Shown in pieces: positions 23,365-34,904 of a DNA stretch of 64,000 nucleotides (positions within the stretch are counted from its first letter, which is position 1; every line of letters starts with the position of its first letter). This DNA is from Riptortus pedestris (lineage: Eukaryota > Arthropoda > Insecta > Hemiptera > Alydidae). The translations under genes and the position numbers were made by a program. The stretch is from positions 52,825,001-52,889,000 of the forward strand of contig CM032232.1 in the NCBI GenBank assembly GCA_019009955.1, written 5' to 3'. Below the pieces are notes generated by a model. That model made no database searches. It was not told the origin of the DNA and saw nothing but the letters and a program-made list of their open reading frames with translations.

Positions 23365-24309
23365 GTCCTTCACGCAGAAGCTGCGTAAACTAATCAGATT
23401 TCTCACGTGCTCGTATAACACACTTTTGATCTCATGTCACCACATATTCATATTCTCTATTTCTAAGTAAGAAACCAATGAGTATAAAGGAGCAGGTTAC
23501 TGAAAGCTGAAACAAGAAAGTACGAATAACTCGCTTAATAATTGAGTTGCGAAAAAATGCTTAGAACAACAATTGTAGACTATCCAAGGTTTAACAAGAT
23601 TGGTTCTGTAACATTTTACGACCCAACGCATAATACAGGAGATATTTCGAACGTTCGAATTCCCTCCCCCACTAAACCCCTCTTATTAACTAGACGGATT
23701 TCAACCTACACGACTATGAACTTAAGGGTTGCATGAAACAATTAATTATGGAGTATAGTATAGATCAGATAAACATTTTCAAGACAAGAACGTAAAATCT
23801 TAATTTACGAAGTCACGCCACAACGAACTCGCAAGCCTCTCGCATAATAAGGTCTCTCGGACCAATATTTGGTATTTAGGCCTAGAATAAAGTCACTCAT
23901 CATATAGTAGGAGTAGGAATTGAAGTTTACCGAAGGCTGGAAACTAAAAATAAATCTTAATTTCTCCGTTAATATTCACGATAATAAAGAATATTTAATT
24001 TTCAATGAGATTGATTGTATACAATTCTTTGAACCGACTTATAATAAAGGAGATATTTAAAATTTTCGAATTTTCCCTTTCCCCCTATTCCGATTCCAGC
24101 CGTTATTTCGAGTTTGGTAATGATACTACAAAAAATGCGACCGCTAGAGTGGTAGCAGACAAGTAATACTCGTACATATATGTGTGTGTATAATTTTGAA
24201 CGGAACGTATTTTCGTCATTTCCTGGGTATGATCGATGAACATTTGAGGAAATTGGCGTCCTGAGTTCAACCTCAATAACTGATTTACTTTAAGGAAAAT
24301 CGGCTAAAA
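23365..24309 (+). mobile_element. H-family copy, extended subfamily
   Basis: The 5' end is GTCCTTCACGCAGAAGCTGCG with AATCAGATTTCTC, and the 3' end is TTTAAGGAAAATCGGCTAAAA. At 945 bp it is longer than the core copies because it carries an additional internal segment (TGTCACCACATATTC, CTGAAACAAGAAAGT, GAACGTTCGAATTCCC, GATCAGATAAACATTTTCA). The same extension occurs at 36580-37480. The (TA)n is nearly absent. Confidence 0.75.
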
Positions 24310-25570
24310 GGACTTTTAAGGGTAGAGGTTTGTGGTCTTAATATACTTTAGTCTATAAACTATGTTCTATGAAAAAATTTTATTTGGAACATTAAATTAA
24401 ATTATTTTAAGTGAAGAGCAGCAAATACTTTTTTTAAATGTAATTTACCAGACAAGAAAGTCATGTTATGCACACACCGGATTTCATATTGTTTGGAATT
24501 GCTTAATAAGCACAACTCAATAGTTGATTTCCTGCTGGGAAATATTTAATAACGAGGGACGGAGTGAGGAAGTTAGAGAAAAAGGTAAAATGAGACTTTG
24601 AGAAATATTAAGATACAGACACGGCGAGAGAGAGAGAGAGAGACAGACAGCGAGTGAGAGAGTATACATTTTACTTGGTAAGGGAAATCCGAGAGAGAAA
24701 AGCTCTAGAGAATGAAACGGAAGGACATTTGAAATGATTTCATCATCAGCGTGAAGGAAGAGTCTGGGGGTGTTTCGTCGCTTAAAGAAAATGAGGCTTT
24801 GGAAAAATTAAACATTCCCACGGGCGACCAGTCACCCAACAATATAGTCTAATGAAAAGTCTGTTAACAAAGAGAGAGTTATTTCCTTGGGCCATTTTTC
24901 CTTTCCTTTTTGTCATTCCGTTTCATAAACACTTATTTGGCGGTGAGCCGGAATATTTTTCTCTTTCCTTCGTTCAGTAGTCTAATTTATCCTCCTCCAC
25001 TTTTTTTTTTGTCTTCATTCTTATTTCTCTAAACTTTGCACTCATTTTTATAAGCCCGCTAAAGAAATATATTACCGAGTATGTTTCCCTCGTGCGTGCT
25101 TCCTAATTAAGACTTTAATCTTCTTGCTTGTGTGGATTTTTTTTTCGTTTTAAAGGCGTCGCTTCCTTTGCCTGCATTAATTACTTTTCTAAAGGATTAA
25201 AATAAACTTTGGCGTGCAATATTTATTTTTTACACTTTTTAGCTGTGCGAGATACTCTTCCACTGATTACAAACTTTACATAAAATCCATTTATGTTGAT
25301 GTAGAAACCGAGCTTTGTGAAGATTATACATCTCAAATCATATACGTCTGGTTTTGATTGGTTTATACAACTTCAAAGCCCTTTGGTGATGCATGAGCTT
25401 GAATTTTCTGATAAATCAGGGTGAGTTGGCAGTGATATTTATTTTGTTGGAGAAGGTGCCTGCAGGAAAAACGCTGTAGATTGAGAATATGAAACTGAAT
25501 AGTCTCTCTTGCAAATAAAAAAATTATTAAAACAGTTTACCGATCTGACTCTTGATAACGAAAACTATTC
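24310..25570. other. Unassigned sequence
   Basis: It includes a GA-rich stretch at about 24622-24662. No protein, RNA gene or known repeat was recognised. Confidence 0.4.
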
Positions 25571-25574
25571 TAAT

Positions 25575-25852
25575 GCTTGACCCCCCTCTAACCCTCCTCC
25601 TCCCCTGCCCGATTTCAGCAATTAATAAACTTTATCTATAGTTTTACTTAAAATTTTTAAACATCGTATTTGCCAAGGATCGATCAAACATTATGACTGC
25701 TAAAGCTTTAAATTGAATATTTATATATATAGTTAAACGGACCTCATTTTCGTCATCTTTTGTATAAGATCCAGAGAAATATGAAAACATTTTTCTAAAG
25801 TCACACCAATTGCTACAATCGTGATAGCGGATTTACCTTAAAGGGTTTTAGA
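25575..25852 (+). mobile_element. H-family 3' half, degenerate
   Basis: It starts within the CCCCTCTAACCCTCC block, keeps CCGATTTCAGCAATTAATAAAC, GACCTCATTTTCGTCATCT and a worn 3' palindrome (GATTTACCTTAAAGG). The 5' half is missing. Confidence 0.65.
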
Positions 25853-27600
25853 TTTTCTTAAATGAGAGGTGAACTATTATTTGAAAATTACCTTGGGAAT
25901 TAATGCTTAAATGTTCATTATACAAATTAGATGAAAAAGACAAGTTAACCAACTCGTTTTTAAATTCTTGGTGGTGAGTTTGATGTATCAGGTTTATGAA
26001 ATAAACGTTTTGTGGCACCGTTATCGGAGACACGTAACTAAAATTCATAAGGAACAACAAAATGAATTTGGCCTAATGGTTAAAATTATACCGTACTAGT
26101 CAATGAATAAAAACGCTATTTATAGTTTTCTAACACATTTTGAGGAGTCACCAACATTTGCATTTTGTAAACCTGATGTAAAGAAATAAGTTTATTTTGC
26201 TAAAAGTATGATCCTTTTCCAACCTTGGTGAGAAAACTACTTATTGACGGTTATAGGTATTACAATACGATTTTTTCAACCCGGACAACTTGTATACTGG
26301 ATAATAAAAATAGAATTTTTAATTTATTTTTTTTAGAGTGAGGCTTCACTACGCGGAATATATTCACATTCCTTGCTTCAGTGCCGTACAAGTATTCCAA
26401 ACTTAGTTATTTTCTTAGAGCCCTGAAAATTTATCAAAATGAATTCCTAGTCAAATCCTCTTCACTGTTGGATGTTCTTACTCATGTCTCACTATATAAA
26501 TCAAACGTAAAATACATCATATTTACCTTCTGTAGCTAAGATGCCCGCGTTTGCTTGGAAATATTTAGATAAGTTAATTTTCAGCAACGTTTACAGTTTC
26601 AACTTAAGTTAATAAAAAAATTAATAAAGGAAACTCTTAAATTATAAACAAAAAAATAAGTCAAAATTGTTTGTTTCCGCTTTATGAAAACACGAAGAAC
26701 AAACAATAAAGAAAAATAGAGCAATAACGAATAGCAGAAGATTAGCTTCAACACGAAATGTAATCAACAAATCTAGTACTTAGCAGGTAATAGAATTAAT
26801 AAAATAAATGAATACTAAGTCAAATAAAATTCCCAAAATTGAAATGAAAAAAAAAACAAACATAAAATTAGAAATTAGAATTAAAGTGAATAAAGAGATG
26901 GCAAATTAAAAATTACGTATAAAAATATCAGTATAATGTGTATGAAGATAGGATTGAGCCAAGTGTTGTTTTAATTTATAGCTACTCTTTTTCAGTACAG
27001 AGTTAAGGTTAGTCAACTTCTTTACAGTGATAGCATTAAAATTGCTATTCGCCCTGCTTTTCATGTTCATTAATAGGAGAGGATGTCCTATTCTCTGTTT
27101 TGTATAAGTATCTCCTCATTTCGACTCCTCTTATGATATGAGTTAATTAAGTCCTTTTTTCTTCTCGTTGACAAAATATTCTAAGCTTTGCCAATGCAAG
27201 TTTGTTTCAACTATATTTTTTTCATCCTTCATTAGATATATGTTCTAATTGAAATCAGTTAATCTAAGAAAGTCATTAAATCTAAAATCTAAGAGCCCCG
27301 AAACTCATTCAAAATAACTAAAAACACGTAAACCAAAAAAACCAATACCACTAAAACTCATAATTTAGTGTAGCTGCGAAGTCTATTGCAAACTTACGCT
27401 ACGGTCCTGTTGGCTTTAATAAAGTTTCATTTCCTAGTCTTAAATATGACTGAGGTAAAGTATTAAAGGGTTCAGAAATTTCAACTTGAGATAATATTTC
27501 TTTAAAAAATCCAAAATATTTAGCATTTAAAAAAACAAAATATTGAAAATGAAAGTGACTATTTTTTTGAGATTTTTTATGCGTAAAATATTTTTGTGAA
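25853..27600. other. AT-rich unassigned sequence
   Basis: No convincing gene on either strand. The short open frames here are AT-rich, with Phe/Leu/Ser/Lys-heavy composition. Confidence 0.4.
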
Positions 27601-27623
27601 AACATAAAACTAAAGCTCGGGAT

Positions 27624-27888
27624 CGGAAGGATCAAAAACATTTAAAAAAATTAAAAACAAAAAAATATATAAAATGCGTTGCATTTTATATATTCGTTTG
27701 TTTTAAATTTTTTTATTATTTGACTACCTTTTGTTGAATTTTACATTTATTTATATATTACATGGTTTTTCAAAGTGTAAATGTTTTGTCACAGAGCACT
27801 GAAGATGGGACGGTTCGCTCCGAAAGTACTCTGTCTTTAATAAACGAAGCATTAGAGTGGAGGTGTGTTTGACCTTTTGATCCTTCCG
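27624..27888 (+). mobile_element. Penelope-like 3' tail flanked by a 14-bp inverted repeat
   Basis: The segment ends with GCACTGAAGATGGGACGG, CTCCGAAAGTACTCTGTC and TTAATAAACGAAGCATTAG, parallel to the tail at 53183-53240. It is bounded by CGGAAGGATCAAAA (27624-27637) and its exact reverse complement (27875-27888). Near its left end is a 14-bp perfect hairpin (arms 27664-27677 and 27681-27694, loop GTT). No coding part is present. Confidence 0.55.
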
Positions 27889-27970
27889 TTGATTAAACTA
27901 AAGAATATTTTTAAAATTCTGTATTAAATTAAAAAAATAAATAAATCAAATATAACTCTCATTGTAGAAA

Positions 27971-28532
27971 GTCCGTCACGCAGGGGCTGCGTAAACTAAG
28001 CAGATTTCCCACGTGAAGTTTTACAATAGAGAAATCTGCCTAATGAAACTGTAGTAGTAAGAAACCTCTAAACCTAAAACATTATTTAGGGCGTAATAAC
28101 CCAGTAGTTTCTAGCCCCAAAAAATAGTTAACCTAACCTCTAAACCTATTCACGAGGGACGAATAGTTACGAAAACGGCCACCAGACGTCACGGCGGAAA
28201 GTGTGAACATAGCCACTACTGCTGAGCACATGCAGAATATAAATGCAAATATCTCAGTTAATACTCAAGATAGAGAATAAATGTATAGAACAATATTTAT
28301 AGTAAATTTAATTTGCAATAAGATTGATTCTGTAATATTTTTCGATTTGACGTATAGTAACGAAGATATTTCGAATTTTCGAAAATCCTCCCCTCTAAAC
28401 CCCCCTTCCCACTGGTCCGATTTCAGCCGTTAACGAACTTGATCTTTCTTTTTACACAAAACGACTAAATATCGAGTTTGGTAACGATCAAACAAAAATT
28501 GCGACCGCTAGAGCGGTAACAGACAAATATAT

Positions 28533-28588
<56 letters not shown>

Positions 28589-28714
28589 TTTTGAACGGAC
28601 CTCATTTTCGTCATCTCCTGGGTAGGATCGATGGACATTTGAAGAAAAATTTCGAAAATTCCGTCTTCAGCACAACCTCAATCGCTGATTTCCCTTAAGG
28701 GAAATCTGCTAAAA
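27971..28714 (+). mobile_element. H family, reference copy: Helentron/DINE-1-like non-autonomous element
   Basis: This is one of the most complete copies and defines the family. The 5' end GTCCGTCACGCAG... contains the hairpin CGCAG-GGG-CTGCG, then AAGCAGATTTCCC, whose GCAGATTTC also pairs with GAAATCTGC about 30 bases downstream. The interior has GCAAATATCTCAGTTAATA, a C-rich CCTCCCCTCTAAACC block, GGTCCGATTTCAGCC and the hairpin CCGCT-AG-AGCGG just before (TA)n (28528-28586). After the microsatellite come GAACGGACCTCATTTTCGTC, GGATCGATGGACATTTGA, the palindrome TTTCCCTTAAGGGAAA and TCTGCTAAAA. AGCAGATTTCCC and GGGAAATCTGCT are therefore subterminal inverted repeats. No protein is encoded. 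Subterminal repeats, a 3' palindrome, an internal microsatellite and insertion at A/T runs without obvious long duplications resemble DINE-1/HINE elements. The assignment is inference. Confidence 0.8.
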
Positions 28715-28846
28715 ACATGGACCAATTTGTTATTGTTTTATTTCCGCTTAAGTATAGTCCTGTCTATTGGTTAGAAAAATGTTCCCCTGTGTTGTTGCTA
28801 GACTGGTCCTTTCCCAGGGTGATACTTAAATTATGTTTTTGGAAAT

Positions 28847-28852
<6 letters not shown>

Positions 28853-28912
<60 letters not shown>

Positions 28913-28950
28913 ATATATACACACACACTTATGTGTGTGTGTGTGTGTGT
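28853..28950. repeat. Compound (TA)n(TG)n(CA)n microsatellite
   Basis: About 50 bp of TA are followed by alternating TG, TA, CA and TG runs. The open frames through it are low-complexity. Confidence 0.95.
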
Positions 28951-28959
28951 GGGATTTCA

Positions 28960-30570
28960 CAATGATAAATAAGCCTTTTTATTTATTCCATAAAAAAATT
29001 AAAACTGCTCCTTCCATTTTTCTTTGTACTAACATTCTAACATTCCTTTTCTTGTCTCTTTTTGTAACGCAGTAAAACGTTTTCAATGAATTCTTTCAGA
29101 AAAAATTCTCCCTCTTCTGGAAATAAGATAAATGGAGAAGAATAACCAGGCGAATTCCTAATTTCATCTTTGGAGCTGGTTTCTTTCTTTAGTTAGCTGT
29201 TGTCTTACGCTTTTTCGTTCGAATCTGTTATTTCTTTTTGTTTTATTATCTTTCTCGTCTATTCTTTCTTTGTCTCTGTACCTCTAATTTCAATCTCGCT
29301 TTTTTCTAAATACTCGGACTGCTTCCAGGACCTTGTTGCCTTTTTTCTTTCAGAGCTCTCACAATTTTCCTTCGACAATTTTCTCTGAAGACAGAAAACT
29401 TTTATAGCCTTTAGTCTCTTAATCCCGTAAACCATAAGAGATGTAGTTACCCTTCGGACTTCAAATTGCTAAGGAAAACACATATTGTTACTTCTTCTGG
29501 TATTGACCGGGTCCTCGTGTTTTTGACCGTTGTTTTGCTAGATGTGCTACTAGTTTCTGAAGACTGAGTAGTACTGTTTTCTATTCAGGTAGAACATGAC
29601 TACCTCAATACATAAATAATAACAGTGACAAGGACCACATAAGTTTACCAGTGAACTAATGTTCTAAGTCGTATCAATTGAAAATGCATTGGTCAAGTAA
29701 AGAAATCAAATCAGAAACTATTTGCACTCGTAGAATGAGGTACTTACTATTAATTTTGGGAGTTCTTTAACAAAAATAATTTTAAAACTACTTAGCTTGA
29801 AATGGAATGCTTTGCTACACCACCCGTATTAACAACATTGCATCAACGCAATTTGAATTGGTTCCTTAATACCTCTTGGCGGATAAGTTAAAATACTTGA
29901 GATTGACTTTATAGTACATAGAAGTACGCTGTGATTAGGATTTGTACATAGAGAGTGATCGACTCGATATACCTGGACTCGAATAAGTTTTTCACAATGT
30001 TAGTAAGAATTTAGACAATATGCTGTGAAACAACATTTTCTGTACCAGTGTGACTCCAACAGGTCTCCCTTCTCACTTCTTGTACGAAGTAAAAGATACG
30101 TTGTATTCACAAAAATGTTTGGTTTCAGATTTAAGCGTAAATATCCGTTTTGTCCATCTGTGAACTCATTTTCACTTCCTTTGGCGTGAGGTCTGGAAGT
30201 GAGCACATACAAACAGCTCTGTGCCTCTGATAGGTAATAGTACAGGTTTTAGTATTGGCGTTCAATGGGTTATTTTGCTTCAAAGACCTTTACAAGCTAG
30301 AACTAGACATAGACGTGCTTTTTGAGTAGGTGTAAAAGTGGTTATTTATTTATTTACGTGGGATATGCTTGGCAATCTACTCCTCCTACCTGGTCGTCTG
30401 TCACTGTCAGCTGTTATTTAGAAGATTGATAATTGGGCAAAAAGAAAAAAAGAACGAATTAAGCCAAAACAAATTTGGAAAAAATAGAAGTAATAGAAAA
30501 AGGAAAAATATTGTGTCTTAAAAAGTTGTTAGAATAGGAGTTTTGTTTGTAAAAGAAGTAGAGAAAAAAA
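28960..30570. other. Unassigned AT-rich sequence
   Basis: No gene or known repeat was recognised. The motif CTTCTTGTACGAAGTAAAAG at about 30074 resembles one arm of a palindrome at 34959-34981. Confidence 0.35.
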
Positions 30571-30579
30571 ACGGCGTAA

Positions 30580-31470
30580 CTGCCTGGTAATTGGGGAATT
30601 ACCTAAGGAACGTCTGGATCTCTATATTCGTATAAAGGAGTAGATTGCTTCATGCCGTTATGTGTTACTGTGACCGGGTCAAGGGAAAAACGCTACGGAT
30701 TACTATTCACACGTCTCACGACCCGAGCTATCTATCTGGAAATATTTCAAGACCTGTCGACAGAAAGTACCATTATGACAATCAGACCTATGGCCAGTCG
30801 GAGAGGTTGTATCTTTCGGAAAGGAAGAAAACTTAAAAAGAGCTTATAATGATATTGCTAGCTAAACTTCGCCAGAAACCTTCATCCAGACTGAACTAAC
30901 AGGACTTGGCATTGATTGGAAGTTGAATCCTTATTCTGCGCCTCACATGGGAAGATGTTGGGAGGGATTAATACGATCAGTAAAAACCACTTCGTGACAC
31001 TAAAGGAACGGACTCCAAATGATGAAGTCTTGTCTTCATTATTTGTTGACGTTGAAAATGTAGTCAACAGCCGCCCTTGACTCCGATGACCCTTCTGAAC
31101 CTGAGGCACTTACGTTTTTGATAGCATCTGGCACGGGTACATGCCCAAGGCTACCTCCTACTCCTCAAAACATACGATTACGAAGGGAAGGAGAATCTCT
31201 CAACAGCTCATGGATATGTTCCGGAAAATATCTATAAACGAGTTCCTTCCAACTGTGATCTGCAGAACTAAGTGGTTCAAGAACGACAGCAGCATTAAAG
31301 GTTGAGCAAGTTGTCTGTTCGGTTGATCCTATCGGAACCAGATGGACATGGACGAAGGGAATGATCGAAATGCTTTACCCGGACGATGGGAGATTGAGGA
31401 TTGACTTAAAGACCAATATCTTCCTTTCTACCTTTGTCATCAGAAGCCTCAACTAAAGAATGGAGGGTAT
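30580..31470 (+). pseudogene. BEL/Pao retrotransposon integrase relic
   Basis: Translated segments in two plus frames match the C-terminal pol of BEL/Pao elements in order: GELPKERL (about 30590), VDCF with the first integrase Asp (about 30640), SREKRYGLLFTRLTTRAIYLE and LSTESTIM (30670-30780), WKLNPYSAPHMGRCWEGLIR with the catalytic Glu (about 30920-30990), DDPSEPEALT (about 31085-31115), and a C-terminal VDPIGTRWTWTKG...LYPDDGRLRID (31320-31410). Between these are frameshifts and stops, so no integrase could be made. In the intact element this domain inserts the LTR cDNA into the host genome. Gag, protease, reverse transcriptase and LTRs were not seen, so this is an old fragment. Confidence 0.82.
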
Positions 31471-32813
31471 TCAGTAAATTAACTTGTTTTAGGAATCATC
31501 TGAGTTTAAATCATATTATCTTAAACTGAATCATATGTTCTAAATTTGTATTTTTAATGCACCATATGATTTCCGAAAAATAAAACAGTGGTGAATTAGC
31601 AGAAACAAGTAACGTTTCTGTAAATTATATCAAGTTTAAGATATTTTAATTAGTGCCTTACGTTCAGCGGTATACAGGCGACAGCCGGTCATTTCAATTC
31701 CTGAAATTACTGTCAGGTGTAGGAATAATCGTCTTTAATCCATAGATTTTTACAAAGAGACCTTAAATATGGAAATATTATTTGGTTTTTGTAGTATGAA
31801 TAAAGTTAAATGTTTCACCCTGTATTCTTTTTTCTCAATATCTTTATCCGGCCGGTGGCCTATCAAAGCTTTTAATTTATTTCAAAATCCACTAATTTAT
31901 TTTTTTGTTCACTAATCTTACACATTCCGAATACAAAACAAATTCATTATATATTTTTAGACTACAAGATGGGAAAAAAGGGTTGAAGGAAAAAACGTAA
32001 AATGAAATAATTCTCGTATACCAATGGAGTAGAAAAAATTCATTAGCGGCCGAGATTAAGGGTTGCAGAAAGGAAGAAAGAAAGAGGACCTGGTTTTAGG
32101 GGTAAAATCTCTCCCAGGGCAAAAAACTGAATTTGATTTAGGTGGGGGGGGGTTTAAATACGGTTATCTGTTCACCTCTCCTTCCGTTTAGTTCCGGGCA
32201 CACAACCCCCCTCCCCTTGCAGGTTTTAAAGTGGTGTTTTATGTTCGGCACTCCTTCGATTTTATAAATAATAGCACATCTGTCGTCCCATATTAGTGTT
32301 CATAGGTTTAGAGGGAAAAGAAATTCTGATATGTTTCAAACGTTCACACTGTTATGGCTACATAAGGACAGGCATTGACATACATACACAACTGGCTTCA
32401 AAAAAAAAAGAACAACTACTGTCACCAAATTAACCGCTGAATATTTCACTTAACACATTAATGACAGCATCATGGGTTATTCACACTATTGCTAATTAAC
32501 TAATCCACATTGATCATCATCTATAAAAAAATAAATATTAACACCTCATAAATTAGCTCCATGTTATTGTGTCAATGAAATAACATATATATGAAGATAT
32601 AACGTAGGGTTACAAAATAAAGTAAAACATATGAGCTGAATAGTCTCATAAATATTTACGATTTATCATTTGTTACCCCTTCACTGCACCTCGACCATCT
32701 AAGTAGGATTTCGGTCATTAGAAAGCTTAATGTGAAAAGGCCAAATATCGAAATTGTGAACGATGAAAAGTTCAGGAGTACTAGACTGTAAGCGTCAATG
32801 GACAAATACTTGG

Positions 32814-32854
<41 letters not shown>

Positions 32855-33740
32855 AATATATATATATATATATAATATTCATTCAATGGAAAATAATAAA
32901 AATATACATTTGTTTCTTCCCCTTTCTGAATGAAAAAATAGATTTTTAAAAGGTATTTCATTTACAACACATTGACCTTTTCTATATCTAAATAATTCAA
33001 AGTCTATCGAATAATTTGTGAACAAATAACCACTTTTCTATCAATTCGTCGACTAAACTAGAATAAATAAACTAGAAAGACCAAAATATGTTTCACTCAT
33101 TATATTTGAGGTATTTACTGTGATGTGTTAAGAATATCAAGTTAGGGATAGTATAATACCTTTGTCTGTCCTAATAGTCATTTTAGAATTATAGAAAAAT
33201 CCTCTTTATATAAGTTTTTGATCCTTCATAATTCTGGAATTTCGGACTGAGCTAAAATACCCGAGCATGTGTGACTGGCTTTTCACCACGATTGTGCAAT
33301 AACCAGGCATACGTTCATGAAATAAATATTTCGTGTGTTACAGGCTGAAGTAATTAGGAAGTGATCGCTGTAGCTACAGAATCTACTGTCATCCAAATAT
33401 TTTCTGAAAACGTCTGCTCAGTCGGACTTAAATCTGCAAACACGATACGAATATCGCCATATTGAAGCTTGGGAAACACGTTTTGACTTAAAGCCCACAC
33501 GTGGAGAGCGATAGAGCCAAGCCATGATTATTGCTATAGGTGTGTTGGGAATGCAACGGGAGTTGGTTCGAGCACCTCTTTTCAAGAAGGTGGGTGACGT
33601 TGCGCAATTGGAATGAGTCCGTTCCTTGTTGTGCAATATGAAGGCACTACGTAAAGCCCCAGAATTTAGGGGAGGAAGTTGACACATAAACGGCCGGGTT
33701 CTAACTTAGATAATGGCGTCCGATCTATATAACGCTGTAT
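31471..33740. other. Unassigned sequence
   Basis: It holds a (CA)n/(TA)n microsatellite at 32815-32873. The region at 33418-33690 is somewhat GC-richer and open on the minus strand for 89 codons, but the translation resembles no family I recognise. Confidence 0.35.
32815..32873. repeat. (CA)n(TA)n microsatellite
   Basis: About 18 CA units followed by about 9 TA units. Confidence 0.95.
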
Positions 33741-33746
33741 TGGCAT

Positions 33747-33890
33747 TTTAGCAGACTTCCCTTAAGGAAAATCAGTTATAGAGGTGATCAACGTATCACA
33801 CGATTTTAGAAAAATGTCTTCGAATATCCATCGATCCTACTAAGGAAATAACGAATTATATATATATATATATATGTGTGTGTATGAATA
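33747..33890 (-). mobile_element. H-family 3' end fragment (reverse) with short (TA)n
   Basis: TTTTAGCAGACTTCCCTTAAGG at the terminus is followed by GTATCACACGATTTTAG, TCCATCGATCCTAC and a (TA)11(TG)n run. The next block (33895 onward) is in plus orientation, so two fragments are joined here. Confidence 0.7.
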
Positions 33891-33894
33891 TATA

Positions 33895-34130
33895 CAACAA
33901 TTGTAGAGCATCAATAGTTTATTAACAATATTGGCCCTATAACACTTTTCGACCAGACTCATTATAACGGAGATAATATGAATTTTCAAACCTCCCTCTA
34001 ACCCCTCCCTTATTCCACTCCCGATTTCAGGCATTAACTAATTTGATCTCTACAGTTGAAGGAAATAGTTAAATATCGACTATGGTGTAAAAGAAATAAA
34101 TATTGAGGATTCACGACCCCAAATTCATAA
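33895..34130 (+). mobile_element. H-family internal fragment (plus)
   Basis: Landmarks are TTATAACGGAGATAATATGAA, CCTCCCTCTAACCCC, CGATTTCAGGCATTAAC and TAAATATCGACTATGGT. There are no ends. Confidence 0.55.
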
Positions 34131-34169
34131 TTGATGACACTTTCACACTAGCATGCATCACACACAGTA

Positions 34170-34574
34170 AACGTTCAATGAAAACAATGTTTGGTATTTA
34201 TGCTTATAAAGTGGAGTGATCCATCATATAACAGATTATTGTTAATACGGCATGTGTAGAAGTGGAGGTTTACTGAAGGCTAAAAACTAACAAAAGGCAA
34301 ATATTTCTGTTAATATTAAAGAAAGAAAAGAAATGTATTTAAAATCATTTACAGTAAATTTTATTCGCAATAAGATAGTTCTTTAGACAATTTTTTTGAA
34401 TCGACGTTTAATAACGGAGATATTTCAAATTTCCGAAATTCCCCTCTACAAACCCCCATTCCATTGTTTTGATTTCGGCCATTAACGAACTCGACGTTTA
34501 GTTTTGTATGAAACGATGATTTAACGGTTACGATAAAACAAATATTACCGCCTCTAAAGTGGTTACAGACAAGA

Positions 34575-34629
<55 letters not shown>

Positions 34630-34904
34630 ACAAAAAAAATAAGCTGCCCTCTTTCTGAGGGTACCTGTGTGGTCAGCCTCCTTACCTGCCAATTTCTTGG
34701 TTATAATGTTTTTTTTTTTTTTTAATTTTGTTTAAATTGTATTTAAAAATTTGGAATAAAATGAATGGTGCAAATTAGGGGGTATATATTTATATATAAA
34801 ACTTTGAGGGAGCTCATTTTCATAGGTAGGATCAATGAAATTGGAAGACATTTTTCGAAAATCTACCTCAATAGCCGATTTCCCCTAAGGGAAACCTGAT
34901 AAAA
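34170..34904 (+). mobile_element. H-family copy, 5' part extended type, with insertion after (TA)n
   Basis: It carries extended-type 5' blocks (TTTGGTATTTATGCTTATAAA, GTTAATACGGCATG), the usual internal blocks and (TA)n at 34578-34627. A 150-bp stretch foreign to the family follows (CAACAAAAAAAATAAGC to about 34790), then the 3' part ending TTTCCCCTAAGGGAAACCTGATAAAA. Confidence 0.7.

Noticed and set aside
28717..28965. Open frames across the TA/TG microsatellite
   Set aside because: Low-complexity Tyr-Ile/Cys-Val strings from the repeat. The part before it has no domain.
33418..33687. 89-codon minus-strand frame in a GC-richer patch
   Set aside because: Considered as a transposase or integrase remnant, but no conserved motif could be placed in any frame.
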